Below are positions 23,977 to 31,486 of a stretch of DNA of 64,000 nucleotides, piece after piece (within the stretch, counting starts at the first letter, position 1; each line of letters begins with the position of its first letter). Under the pieces are notes generated by a model, which was not told where the DNA came from, ran no database searches, and saw only the letters and a list, made by a program, of their open reading frames with translations. The DNA comes from Streptomyces sp. NBC_00370 (GTDB lineage Bacteria > Actinomycetota > Actinomycetes > Streptomycetales > Streptomycetaceae): assembly GCF_036084755.1 (NCBI RefSeq), contig NZ_CP107968.1, forward strand, positions 2,610,501 to 2,674,500, in the 5' to 3' direction. Both the position numbers and the translations under genes were made by a program.

Positions 23977-24906
23977 TCAATCCGTCGGGCGGCGCGCCTC
24001 GTTCACCTCACGCAGCACCGCCCAGGCGTCCGCCACCGGTCCCACATGCCCGAGCTTGTCGGGGTTCATCACGGAGCGGATCGTCTGGATCTGCCCGTCC
24101 AGCACCTCGAACGTCATCGTGTTGATCACCTTGTCGTCCCGGTCGCGGAGGATCACGCCCGGGTGGCCGTTCAGTTCGTGCCGCTCCATCTCCACCCCGA
24201 TCTGGAAGAGCCAGGGGAAGGTGGCCCCGAGCACCCGGGCCACCTTCTCGGCGCCGAAGACGCCGGCGCTCCACTGCGGGACCTTGCCGCCGCCGTCCCC
24301 GACCAGATGGACGTCGGCGGCGAGCAGCTCCCGCAGGCTCTCGACGTCACCTTCGCGCAGCGCGTCGAAAAAGCGCGCCGCCAGCTCCGCGCGCTCGGTG
24401 CGGTCCGCCTCGAACCGGGGGCGCCCCGCGTCCATGTGGCGCCGCGCCCGTACCGCGAGCTGGCGGCACGCCGACTCCGAACGCCCCACCGCCGAGGCGA
24501 TCTCGGGGAAGCCGAACCCGAACACCTCCCGCAGCACGAAGACCGCCCGCTCCAGCGGGCTGAGCCGCTCCAGCAGCAACAGGGCCGCCATCGAGACCGA
24601 GTCGGACAGCTCCGCCGCCCGCTCGGGATCCTCGTACGGGTCGGCGAGCAGCGGTTCGGGGAACCACTCCCCGACGTACTCCTCCCGCCGTACGCGCGCG
24701 GAGCGCAGCACGTCGATCGAGATCCGGGTCACCACGGCCGAGAGGAAGGCCCTGGTCGACCGGGGCGGCGTCGGGGACGCCTCGTACCGCAGCCACGTCT
24801 CCTGCACGGCGTCCTCGGCCTCGCTGACACTGCCGAGCACCCGGTAGGCGATGGAGAACAGCAGCGGCCGCAGCTCCTCGAACTCCTCGGCCCGCGCCCG
24901 GCTCAC
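23977..24906 (-). CDS. ECF41-family RNA polymerase sigma factor (SigJ-like)
   Basis: 309 residues from GTG 24906 (GGGAGG upstream). Region 2 is RPLLFSIAYRVLGSVSEAEDAVQETWLRYE; region 4 is LSPLERAVFVLREVFGFGFPEIASAVGRSESACRQLAVRAR. The linker WFPEPLL and the C-terminal SnoaL-like extension with DGGGK (near residue 205) and NPDKL are the diagnostic ECF41 motifs; the extension tunes sigma activity in place of an anti-sigma factor. A consensus ECF41 promoter lies 190 bases upstream, so it is probably autoregulated. The oxidoreductase gene upstream on the same strand is a likely regulon member, as ECF41 genes often neighbour oxidoreductases. Confidence 0.93.
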   Translation of the reverse strand: MSRARAEEFEELRPLLFSIAYRVLGSVSEAEDAVQETWLRYEASPTPPRSTRAFLSAVVTRISIDVLRSARVRREEYVGEWFPEPLLADPYEDPERAAELSDSVSMAALLLLERLSPLERAVFVLREVFGFGFPEIASAVGRSESACRQLAVRARRHMDAGRPRFEADRTERAELAARFFDALREGDVESLRELLAADVHLVGDGGGKVPQWSAGVFGAEKVARVLGATFPWLFQIGVEMERHELNGHPGVILRDRDDKVINTMTFEVLDGQIQTIRSVMNPDKLGHVGPVADAWAVLREVNEARRPTD

Positions 24907-25096
24907 ACCGCCACCTCCCGGAAGCCGTGCCGCCGCGCGTGCCGCCCGCATCCAACAGGGCGGCCCACGGCCGTCCCCGGCTCCACGTTTGTTCCCTGCT
25001 CCACAGCCGCCCCCCGCTCCGCGTTCGTTCCCGTCACCCCGCTGCTCCCAGCCCCAGCCGCATGGCCCGCACCTTTCTCGTGTCTCCAGAACCTGG

Positions 25097-25123
25097 GACG
25101 AGACAGCCCCGCCCGCTGTGACA
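25097..25123 (-). promoter_or_regulatory. consensus ECF41 promoter
   Basis: On the minus strand TGTCACA (25123-25117) is followed by exactly 16 bases and CGTC (25100-25097). This is the published ECF41 recognition pattern TGTCACA-N16-CGTC without a mismatch. It points to the ECF41 gene starting at 24906, with a leader of about 180 bases. Confidence 0.8.
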
Positions 25124-25159
25124 TCCGTCGACACGACGTCCGCGCCCCCGCCGTAACGC

Positions 25160-26092
25160 CTACCCGGCGAGGTCGAGAACGATCTTCCCCCGCCTGGGCC
25201 CCCGGGCCGCCGCAGCGTGCGCGTCGGCCGCCCGTGTCGCCGGGAAGACCTCCCGTACGGGCACGCGAAAGCGTCCCCGCGACGAGAGGGCGGCGGCCAG
25301 GGCGAGGCCGTGCTGTCCGTCCGGCTCTCCGGCGTACCGGCCGCGCGAGAGCCGTACCCCGCGCTCCGGTCCCGTGAAGTCGGCGAGCGTGACCACGGCC
25401 GCCGCTTCGCCGGTGAGGTCGATCAGTTCCTCCAGCGAGCCGGCGCCCGCGACGTCCAGCGCCAGGTCGACGTCCGAGCCGCCGAGCGCGCGGATCCGCG
25501 CCGCCAGGCCGGGACCGTACGCGACGGGCGTCGCGCCGAGGTCCGCGAGGAAGCCGTGGCTCTCGGCCCTGGCCGTACCGATCACCCGGGCGCCACGTGC
25601 CGTAGCGAGCTGTACGGCGATGCTCCCGACGCCGCCCGCCGCCCCGTCGATCACGAGGGTCGCCCCCTCGGCCACGCCGAGCAGGTCGAGGGCGCGGGTC
25701 GCCGTCTCGGTCCCGGTACCCGCCGCACCCGCCTCCGGCCAGGACATCGAGTCCGGCTTCCCGGCCCAGAACGCGAGGACGGCGTACTGGGCGCTCGCGC
25801 CGCCCAGCCGTGCGATGTCGACCGCGCCGAACACCTCGTCCCCGACGTCGAACCCGTCGACTCCGGGCCCGACTTCATCGATCACACCCGCCGCGTCCAC
25901 CCCCGGGATGTGCGGCAGGCCGAGATGGTCACGCGAGGGCGACGAACCGTCCCGCAGCGCGAGATCGACGGGTGACACCCCGGCGGCCTTCGCCACGATC
26001 CGGACCTGACCAGGGCCCGCGTGCGGCTCCGCCGCGCTGCCGATTCCGAGGACGTCCGGCGGCCCGAATCGATCAAATTGCACTGCCCACAT
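25160..26092 (-). CDS. NADP-dependent MDR oxidoreductase (zinc-free)
   Basis: 310 residues. GroES-like domain MWAVQFDRFGPPDVLGIGSA and IPGVDAAGVIDEVGPGVDGF, nucleotide domain ATLVIDGAAGGVGSIAVQLATARGARVIGTA with the AxxGGVGxxA motif of quinone reductases, and C-terminal RGPRRGKIVLDL. No zinc-site cysteines. Divergent from a TetR regulator, whose palindromic site lies between the starts. It is therefore likely induced by a ligand of that regulator; it is also adjacent to an ECF41 gene. Confidence 0.9.
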   Translation of the reverse strand: MWAVQFDRFGPPDVLGIGSAAEPHAGPGQVRIVAKAAGVSPVDLALRDGSSPSRDHLGLPHIPGVDAAGVIDEVGPGVDGFDVGDEVFGAVDIARLGGASAQYAVLAFWAGKPDSMSWPEAGAAGTGTETATRALDLLGVAEGATLVIDGAAGGVGSIAVQLATARGARVIGTARAESHGFLADLGATPVAYGPGLAARIRALGGSDVDLALDVAGAGSLEELIDLTGEAAAVVTLADFTGPERGVRLSRGRYAGEPDGQHGLALAAALSSRGRFRVPVREVFPATRAADAHAAAARGPRRGKIVLDLAG

Positions 26093-26146
26093 GACTGCCT
26101 TTCCTGCCCGGTGGTCCCGGGCGCCGCCTTACGGTAGCCATGGATA

Positions 26147-26162
26147 CGGAACAGCTGTTCCG
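26147..26162. promoter_or_regulatory. 16-bp perfect palindrome, TetR operator candidate
   Basis: CGGAACAGCTGTTCCG is a perfect palindrome, extended by matching AT three bases outside each arm. It sits between the divergent oxidoreductase (start 26092) and TetR gene (start 26196), 55 and 33 bases away. Confidence 0.8.
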
Positions 26163-26195
26163 GATTACGGCGAAGTGAGAGGCGCGCGGACGACA

Positions 26196-26798
26196 ATGAC
26201 TCGGAATCCCCGGACGGACGCGGAGAACAACCGCCGGCACCTCGTCTCGGTCGCCCGCGCGGCCTTCGCCGACGAGGGACTTGAGCTGCCGATGCGGGAG
26301 ATCGCGCGACGGGCGGGGCTTGGCGTCGCGACCCTCTACCGGCACTTCCCCACGCGCACGGATCTGGTCACCGCCGCGCTCGCCGAGCATGTGGCCGGAT
26401 GCCGGGCCGACATGCGGGCCGCGCTCGCCGAGCCCGACGCCTGGCGGGCGCTGAGCGGCACGATCAACCGCTTCGCGCAGCGCCAGGTGCGGGACCGGGG
26501 GCTGAACGAGGCGCTGTTCGGCTCGCACGAGGCGGCTGCCGCGTTCGCCGAAGACCGCCGCGCGCACGCCCGCGGCCTGGAGCAGCTGGTCGACCGGGCG
26601 CGGCGAGCGGGCGCCGTCCGCGCGGGGCTGTCGGTCGAGGACGTACGGGTCGGGCTGACGGCCATCGTCACGTTCCGCGCGCTCCGGCCGGAGAAGGCGG
26701 CGGCCTCGACCCAGCGCCTGGTGAACCTCCTCCTGGCCGGTCTCGCCGCGGAACGTGACCCCGCGGGGGACGAACGGCCCTCGCCGCGCATCCCGTGA
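26196..26798 (+). CDS. TetR/AcrR-family transcriptional regulator
   Basis: 200 residues from ATG 26196. HTH: NRRHLVSVARAAFADEGLELPMREIARRAGLGVATLYRHFPTRTDLVTAALAEH, with the canonical recognition helix GVATLYRHFPTR. The effector domain ends in a SetR-like helical bundle (EDVRVGLTAIVTFRAL). Divergent from the oxidoreductase; the palindrome between them is its probable operator. Longer upstream frames lack support. Convergent with the TMEM165-type gene. Confidence 0.9.
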   Translation: MTRNPRTDAENNRRHLVSVARAAFADEGLELPMREIARRAGLGVATLYRHFPTRTDLVTAALAEHVAGCRADMRAALAEPDAWRALSGTINRFAQRQVRDRGLNEALFGSHEAAAAFAEDRRAHARGLEQLVDRARRAGAVRAGLSVEDVRVGLTAIVTFRALRPEKAAASTQRLVNLLLAGLAAERDPAGDERPSPRIP

Positions 26799-26829
26799 TC
26801 GTCAGCCGCACGCACTCAACCCGCGCCCG

Positions 26830-26886
26830 CTCAACCCGTGACCGCGTCGAAGAACTCGCTCAGCCCGTGATCGCCTCGAAGATGCT
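26830..26886. repeat. 29-bp period duplication of a gene's 3' end
   Basis: CTCAACCCGTGACCGCGTCG (from 26830) repeats as CTCAGCCCGTGATCGCCTCG (from 26859) with three differences, and a third partial copy lies at about 26815. Read on the minus strand the real copy encodes the end of the TMEM165 protein (IFEAITG-stop) and the extra copy would read FFDAVTG-stop, so the 3' terminus was duplicated past the stop codon. Confidence 0.7.
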
Positions 26887-27444
26887 GAAGCCCGCCAGCG
26901 CCAGCATCACGGCCGCCGCGATCTTGGTGATCAGCCGCAGCGGAACGCGCTTCATCAGCGCCCTGCCGCCCAGGATGCCGAGCGCCGCCACCGCCCACAG
27001 GGCCAGTACGGCGCCGATGCCCACCGAGACGGGATTGTCGTAGCGGGCCGCCAGGTTGGCCGTCATGATCTGGGTCAGATCGCCGAACTCGGCGACGAGG
27101 ATCAGCATGAAGCCCGCCCCCGAGACCTTCCAGAACGACTGGTCGGCGGGGGCCTTGATCTTCTCCTCCTCGTCGTCGTCCTTCTTGAACAGCAGGACGG
27201 CGGCGCCCGCCACGAAGAGCACACCCACCACCGCCTCCACCAACCGGTGCGGCAGCAGGGTCAGTACGCTGCCGGCCGCGATGGCGAGCGCGACATGTAC
27301 GACGAAGGCGGCGGCGATGCCGACGAAGACGTAGGACGCGCGGTACCGCGTCCCCAGCATCAGGGCGGCGAGAGCGGTCTTGTCGGGTAGCTCGGCAAGA
27401 AACACGACGCCGAAGACAATTGCCATGACAGTGAAGCTGATCAC
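26860..27444 (-). CDS. TMEM165/GDT1 (UPF0016) family metal cation transporter
   Basis: 194 residues, six TM helices in two repeats, each with the family motif: E18-LPDK-T23 in the first half and E119-FGDL-T124 in the second; the acidic residues line the cation pathway. A charged loop KKDDDEEEK separates the halves. Family members move Mn2+ (and Ca2+) out of the cytoplasm. GTG 27444 has AGAGGA upstream. The leader holds a yybP-ykoY (Mn2+) riboswitch, which strongly supports a manganese-export role and switches the gene on under excess Mn2+. Confidence 0.93.
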   Translation of the reverse strand: MISFTVMAIVFGVVFLAELPDKTALAALMLGTRYRASYVFVGIAAAFVVHVALAIAAGSVLTLLPHRLVEAVVGVLFVAGAAVLLFKKDDDEEEKIKAPADQSFWKVSGAGFMLILVAEFGDLTQIMTANLAARYDNPVSVGIGAVLALWAVAALGILGGRALMKRVPLRLITKIAAAVMLALAGFSIFEAITG

Positions 27445-27539
27445 TGGTCGATTTCCTCTATCGGTCGGGCGTGCCGCACCGAGAGACCGACCGTGAAAAA
27501 GGGGTCACTTCGGCACGGCAGCGTCGTCAAACGGACACT

Positions 27540-27652
27540 GCTGGCCGAAGGTCTCGCTGGCGAGCCGCTGTCGCGGCCGCCTCCGGGCGCCGGCCGGGCG
27601 CGAGGCCCAGCAGTATGTCGACGGTTCCGGCGAAGAGCTACTCCCCTTCTGC
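27540..27652 (-). promoter_or_regulatory. yybP-ykoY manganese riboswitch
   Basis: Read on the minus strand: AAGGGGAGTAGC (27650-27639), the invariant 5' start of the motif; then a GC-rich helix with GTCGACATACTG; and the L3 loop signature GCGAGACCTTCGGCC (27557-27543). Together L1 and L3 form the Mn2+ pocket. Downstream, a GGTCGG/CCGACC hairpin (about 27486-27462) ends next to the ribosome site of the exporter, a candidate expression platform. Confidence 0.88.
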
Positions 27653-27807
27653 GCTGAACAGCTTACGTCATGTCCGCCCTCTTGAACTGACGTGTCCATG
27701 TCGTCACGCTGTTACCTGGCGCCCATCTCGCGGAAACCCGGCGCCGCCACGCTTGCCCCTGAACGGACAGATTCCCCCCACATCGCCCCCACGCCAAGGG
27801 AGTTCGC

Positions 27808-28488
27808 ATGTTCGGTGTCTACGCGCGTCGAGTCAGTGAAGCTCGTGGAGCACGTCGAATACCCCGCACCGCCGTCCTCGCCGCCTCCGCCGCCCTCGCC
27901 GCTTCGGCCACCCTGCTCTCCGCACCCTCGGCGCAGGCCGCGCCCCCCACCCCCATCGCGGCGTCCACCGCCCGCACCTACCTCGGCCAGCTGACCGTGC
28001 AGGCCGAAGGCTCGTCCAGCGGGTACAGCCGCGACAAGTTCCCGCACTGGATCACCCAGTCCGGCGCCTGCGACACCCGCGAGGTGGTCCTCAAGCGCGA
28101 TGGCACCAACGTGGTGCAGAGCTCCAGCTGCTCGGCCACCAGCGGCAGTTGGTACTCCGAGTACGACGGCGCCACCTGGTCGGCCGCGTCCGACGTGGAC
28201 ATCGACCACATCGTGCCGCTCTCCGAGGCGTGGAAGTCGGGGGCCAGCGGCTGGACCACGGCGCAGCGCCAGGCCCTCGCCAACGACCTCACCCGGCCGC
28301 AGCTCATCGCGGTCACCGACAACGTGAACCAGTCGAAGGGCGACCAGGACCCGGCGAGCTGGCTGCCGTCGCGCACCGCGTACCGGTGCACGTACGTCCG
28401 GATGTGGGTGCAGGTCAAGCACTACTACGCGATGACGGTGGACTCGGCGGAGAAGAGCGCGCTGCAGTCGGTCCTCAGCGGCTGCTGA
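27808..28488 (+). CDS. secreted HNH endonuclease-family protein (GmrSD C-terminal-like)
   Basis: 226 residues from ATG 27808 (AAGGGAG upstream). An Ala-rich Sec signal peptide ends at about AQA-AP (residue 45). The mature part carries the DUF1524-type HNH core: DVDIDHIVPLSEAWKSGASGWTTAQRQALANDLTRPQLIAVTDNVNQSKGDQDPASW, with His in DHIVP as general base and the Asn/Lys of NQSKGD. Two cysteine pairs suggest disulfides, in keeping with secretion. Likely extracellular nuclease for nutrient or phosphate scavenging or competition. Neighbouring secreted phosphatase gene fits a phosphate theme. Confidence 0.9.
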   Translation: MFGVYARRVSEARGARRIPRTAVLAASAALAASATLLSAPSAQAAPPTPIAASTARTYLGQLTVQAEGSSSGYSRDKFPHWITQSGACDTREVVLKRDGTNVVQSSSCSATSGSWYSEYDGATWSAASDVDIDHIVPLSEAWKSGASGWTTAQRQALANDLTRPQLIAVTDNVNQSKGDQDPASWLPSRTAYRCTYVRMWVQVKHYYAMTVDSAEKSALQSVLSGC

Positions 28489-28589
28489 CACCGGCTGTTC
28501 ATCCGAGCTGCCGATCCGGGCGACTGCCGCCCTCCCGGGGGTCCTCCTTCGTACCGTACGGTGCTTCGTGCGACGGAGGAGGGCCACCT

Positions 28590-30269
28590 ATGACCGGGCT
28601 ACGCCTGGGACCACTGCTGCGGTACGTCGATTGGGACGCCGCGGGCACGGCGACCGTATGGATCGAGGCCGAGCGGCCGTGCACGGCCGAAGTGCGCTGC
28701 GCCGACGGCGCGGGCGGATCGTCCCGTACGTTCCAGATCGGCGGCCATCACTACGCGCTGATCCCGGTGACCGGCCTCACGCCGGGCACCACCACGCCCT
28801 ACGAGGTGCTGCTGGACGAGCAGCCCGTCTGGCCACCGCCGGACTCGCCGTTCCCGCCGAGCGCGATCCGTACGCCCGAGGTGCCGGCCGCCGAGCTGCG
28901 CGTCTCCTTCGGCTCCTGCCGCTGGGCGGCGCCCGCCAAGGACGCGCACGACCCCGTGGGCCCCGACGCGCTGGACACCCTCGCGGCGAAGCTGGCCGCC
29001 GATCCGGCGGCGCAAAGGCCTGATGTGCTGCTGCTCGTCGGCGACCAGGTCTACGCGGACGAGACGTCGCAGCACACCCAGGAGTGGATGGCCAAGCGCC
29101 GCGACCTCGACGAGCCGCCGGGTGCGGAGGTGGCCGACTACCAAGAGTACACGCATCTGTACGACGAGTCCTGGTGCGACCCCGAGGTGCGCTGGCTGCT
29201 GTCGACCGTGCCCAGTTGCATGATCTTCGACGACCACGACGTGATAGACGACTGGAACACCAGCGCCTCCTGGCTCGCCGAGATGCGCGAGACGGCCTGG
29301 TGGCAGGAGCGGCTGCTGAGCGGCCTCATGTCGTACTGGGTCTACCAGCACCTGGGCAACCTCTCACCGGACGAACTGGCCGCGGACGAGCTGTACGCGG
29401 CCGTGCGGGCGGCGCCCGACGGCACCGGTCTGCTGCGGGAGTTCGCCTCCGAGGCGGACCGGGACCCGGAGTGCGTGCGCTGGAGCTACCGGCGGGACTT
29501 CGGGCGCACCCGGCTGCTGATGGTGGACTCGCGCGCGGCACGCGTACTGGCCGAGGAGGACCGCGCGATGCTCGACAACGGCGAGTCCCGCTGGGTGCGG
29601 GAACAGGCGCTGGACGCGCGCGGTTCCTACGACCACCTGCTGCTCGGTACGTCGCTGCCGTGGCTGCTGCCGCCCGCCATCCACGACGTGGAGAGCTGGG
29701 CGACGGCGCTGACCGGCGGCGAGCGCGGCGCGCGGTGGGCGCGGGTCGGCGAATGGATGCGCAGGACGGGCGACCTGGAGCACTGGGCGGCCTTCCCCCG
29801 CTCGTTCGAGGAACTGGCGGCGCTGATAGCCGAGGTGGGCAGCGGACCGGACGCGCCTGCGACGGTGTCCGTCCTGTCGGGCGACGTGCACCACGCGTAC
29901 ATCGCCGAGCCGAAGTGGCCGGGCGGCCAGCCGGACGCGCACGTCGTGCAGCTGACGTGTTCGCCGGTGCACAACTCCGTACCCAGCTATATGAAGTTCG
30001 GTTTCCGGTTCGGCTGGAGCGGGCTCGGCAGGCGGCTGGGGCGGGTGTTCAAGCGGCACGGCCGCGTGCCGGACACGTCGGTGAACTGGCGCAAGACGGG
30101 CGGCCCTTGGTTCGGCAACCAGCTCATGACGCTGACCCTGAGCGGCCGTTCGGCCGGGCTGCGGCTCGACCAGGCCCGTGGCCACGACGACGGCAAGGAC
30201 AGCGACGGCACCGGCGGCAGCGCCGAACTCGTCACCGTGGACGAAAGGTCCCTCACCTCAGGCTCCTGA
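28590..30269 (+). CDS. alkaline phosphatase D family protein (PhoD-like)
   Basis: 559 residues from ATG 28590 with GGAGGAGGG upstream. N-terminal beta domain about 1-95, then the PhoD metallophosphatase domain: SFGSCRW, LLLVGDQVYADE, CMIFDDHDVIDDWN, MVDSRA and VLSGDVHHAYIAE hold the metal-binding Asp, Asn and His residues. No signal peptide is visible, unlike secreted PhoD, so this is a cytoplasmic member of unknown substrate. Conserved CAT-type tail VPDTSVNWRKTGGPWFGN is typical for the Streptomyces group. Confidence 0.92.
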   Translation: MTGLRLGPLLRYVDWDAAGTATVWIEAERPCTAEVRCADGAGGSSRTFQIGGHHYALIPVTGLTPGTTTPYEVLLDEQPVWPPPDSPFPPSAIRTPEVPAAELRVSFGSCRWAAPAKDAHDPVGPDALDTLAAKLAADPAAQRPDVLLLVGDQVYADETSQHTQEWMAKRRDLDEPPGAEVADYQEYTHLYDESWCDPEVRWLLSTVPSCMIFDDHDVIDDWNTSASWLAEMRETAWWQERLLSGLMSYWVYQHLGNLSPDELAADELYAAVRAAPDGTGLLREFASEADRDPECVRWSYRRDFGRTRLLMVDSRAARVLAEEDRAMLDNGESRWVREQALDARGSYDHLLLGTSLPWLLPPAIHDVESWATALTGGERGARWARVGEWMRRTGDLEHWAAFPRSFEELAALIAEVGSGPDAPATVSVLSGDVHHAYIAEPKWPGGQPDAHVVQLTCSPVHNSVPSYMKFGFRFGWSGLGRRLGRVFKRHGRVPDTSVNWRKTGGPWFGNQLMTLTLSGRSAGLRLDQARGHDDGKDSDGTGGSAELVTVDERSLTSGS

Positions 30270-30425
30270 ACCGCGCGCCGCCGTGTGAAAGCCCTGTGAG
30301 GTGGACAACATCATCCCACCGGGTGATCTCGGCCTATTCACACAGGCGTACGCTGTATGGCTGGTAAGCCGTCCCTGCCGCTCCTGCGACATCGCGGCAC
30401 TGTGACGGGATCGGGGAGACGGAAA

Positions 30426-31112
30426 GTGCTGGACAGTTTGGGGCCGTTGACGGGCAGCCCATGGATCTACGCGGTCGTTGCCGTCTCCGTACTCCTCGAT
30501 GTGTTCGTGCCCGTACTGCCCAGCGGCGTCCTGGTGGTGACGGCGGCCACGGCGGCCGCCGCCGGGTCCGACACCGTCGCCGTCGCGGCCGACAAGGTCT
30601 CGCATGTGGCGCGGGTGCCGCACGAAGTGCCCTCGCTGCTGATACTCGTGCTGTGCGCGGTCAGTGCTTCCGTGCTGGGCGATCTGGTGGCGTTCCGGCT
30701 CGCGCGGATCGGTGGCGACCGGCTCGACCGGGCCATCTCCCGCTCACGCCGGCTGACCAGCGCGCAGGAACGTCTCGGTGCGGCGCTCAGCGCGGGCGGC
30801 GGTCTGCTGGTGGTGATCGCCCGGTTCGCCCCCGCGGGGCGCTCCGTGGTGTCCCTGGGGGCCGGTGCGGCCCATCGCAAGGTGCGGGAGTTCCTGCCCT
30901 GGTCGGTGCTGGCGGGGGTGGCCTGGACCGCGTACAGCGTGGGGCTCGGCTACTTCGGCGGTCAGTGGCTGGGTGCGAGCTGGGTCGGCACGGCCATCTC
31001 CGTACTGGCGCTGTTCGCGGCGGGCACCATCGCGGGCCTGGTCATGCGCCGCCCGGCGGCGCGAGCGGCGCAGGCGGCACGTACCGAACTGGCGACGGCG
31101 CCGGTCGCCTAG
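30426..31112 (+). CDS. DedA-family membrane protein
   Basis: 228 residues from GTG 30426 (GGGGAGAC upstream); ATG 30357 is in frame but lacks a ribosome site and likely lies at the promoter. Contains the SNARE-assoc/DedA features: re-entrant hydrophobic segments (VPVLPSGVLVV), the GDLVAFRLARIGGDRLDR region, the signature RFAPAGRSVVSLGAGAAHRKVREFLPWSVLAGVAWTAYSVGLGYFGGQ with its essential Arg residues. DedA proteins act as lipid scramblases or in undecaprenyl-phosphate recycling. An Ala-rich tail ends it. Confidence 0.9.
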   Translation: MLDSLGPLTGSPWIYAVVAVSVLLDVFVPVLPSGVLVVTAATAAAAGSDTVAVAADKVSHVARVPHEVPSLLILVLCAVSASVLGDLVAFRLARIGGDRLDRAISRSRRLTSAQERLGAALSAGGGLLVVIARFAPAGRSVVSLGAGAAHRKVREFLPWSVLAGVAWTAYSVGLGYFGGQWLGASWVGTAISVLALFAAGTIAGLVMRRPAARAAQAARTELATAPVA

Positions 31113-31152
31113 GCCCTGTCCGGCCCCGAACCGGCCCGGGTGGGCCGGGCTG

Positions 31153-31383
31153 CTACGACGCGGCTTTCGCCGTCGCGCCCCGTACCTCGATCCCGGCGAG
31201 CAGTCGCTCCGTCGCCGCCGTGATCTCCTCGACGGCCTGGTCGAACACCTCGCGGTTGTGCGCCGCGGGCGCGCGGAAGCCGGAGACCTTACGTACGTAC
31301 TGCAGGGCGGCGGCCCTGATCTCCTCCTCGGTGGCCTCTTCGGGGAGTACGGGCGGGCGGAGGGTCTTGATGCTGCGGCACAT
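31153..31383 (-). CDS. DUF2277 protein
   Basis: 76 residues beginning MCRSIKTLRPP, the fixed start of this family, and containing TEEEIRAAALQYVRKVSGFRAPAAHNREVFDQAVEEI. All family members are of this length; function unknown. ATG 31383 has GGAGG only one base upstream, an unusually short spacing, but the family start is unambiguous. Convergent with the DedA gene. Confidence 0.88.
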   Translation of the reverse strand: MCRSIKTLRPPVLPEEATEEEIRAAALQYVRKVSGFRAPAAHNREVFDQAVEEITAATERLLAGIEVRGATAKAAS

Positions 31384-31486
31384 ACCTCCAGTGTGCCGCG
31401 CATGCGCCTCCGCTGTCATGACGCGTGCGCCGCCGCTGTCATGACGGGCCCGGCACGGGTCGCGAACGGCCGGGCCGTCCGCCGGA

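Noticed and set aside
27505..27699. Small open frames inside the Mn riboswitch
   Set aside because: They coincide with the conserved RNA motif, which explains the sequence better.
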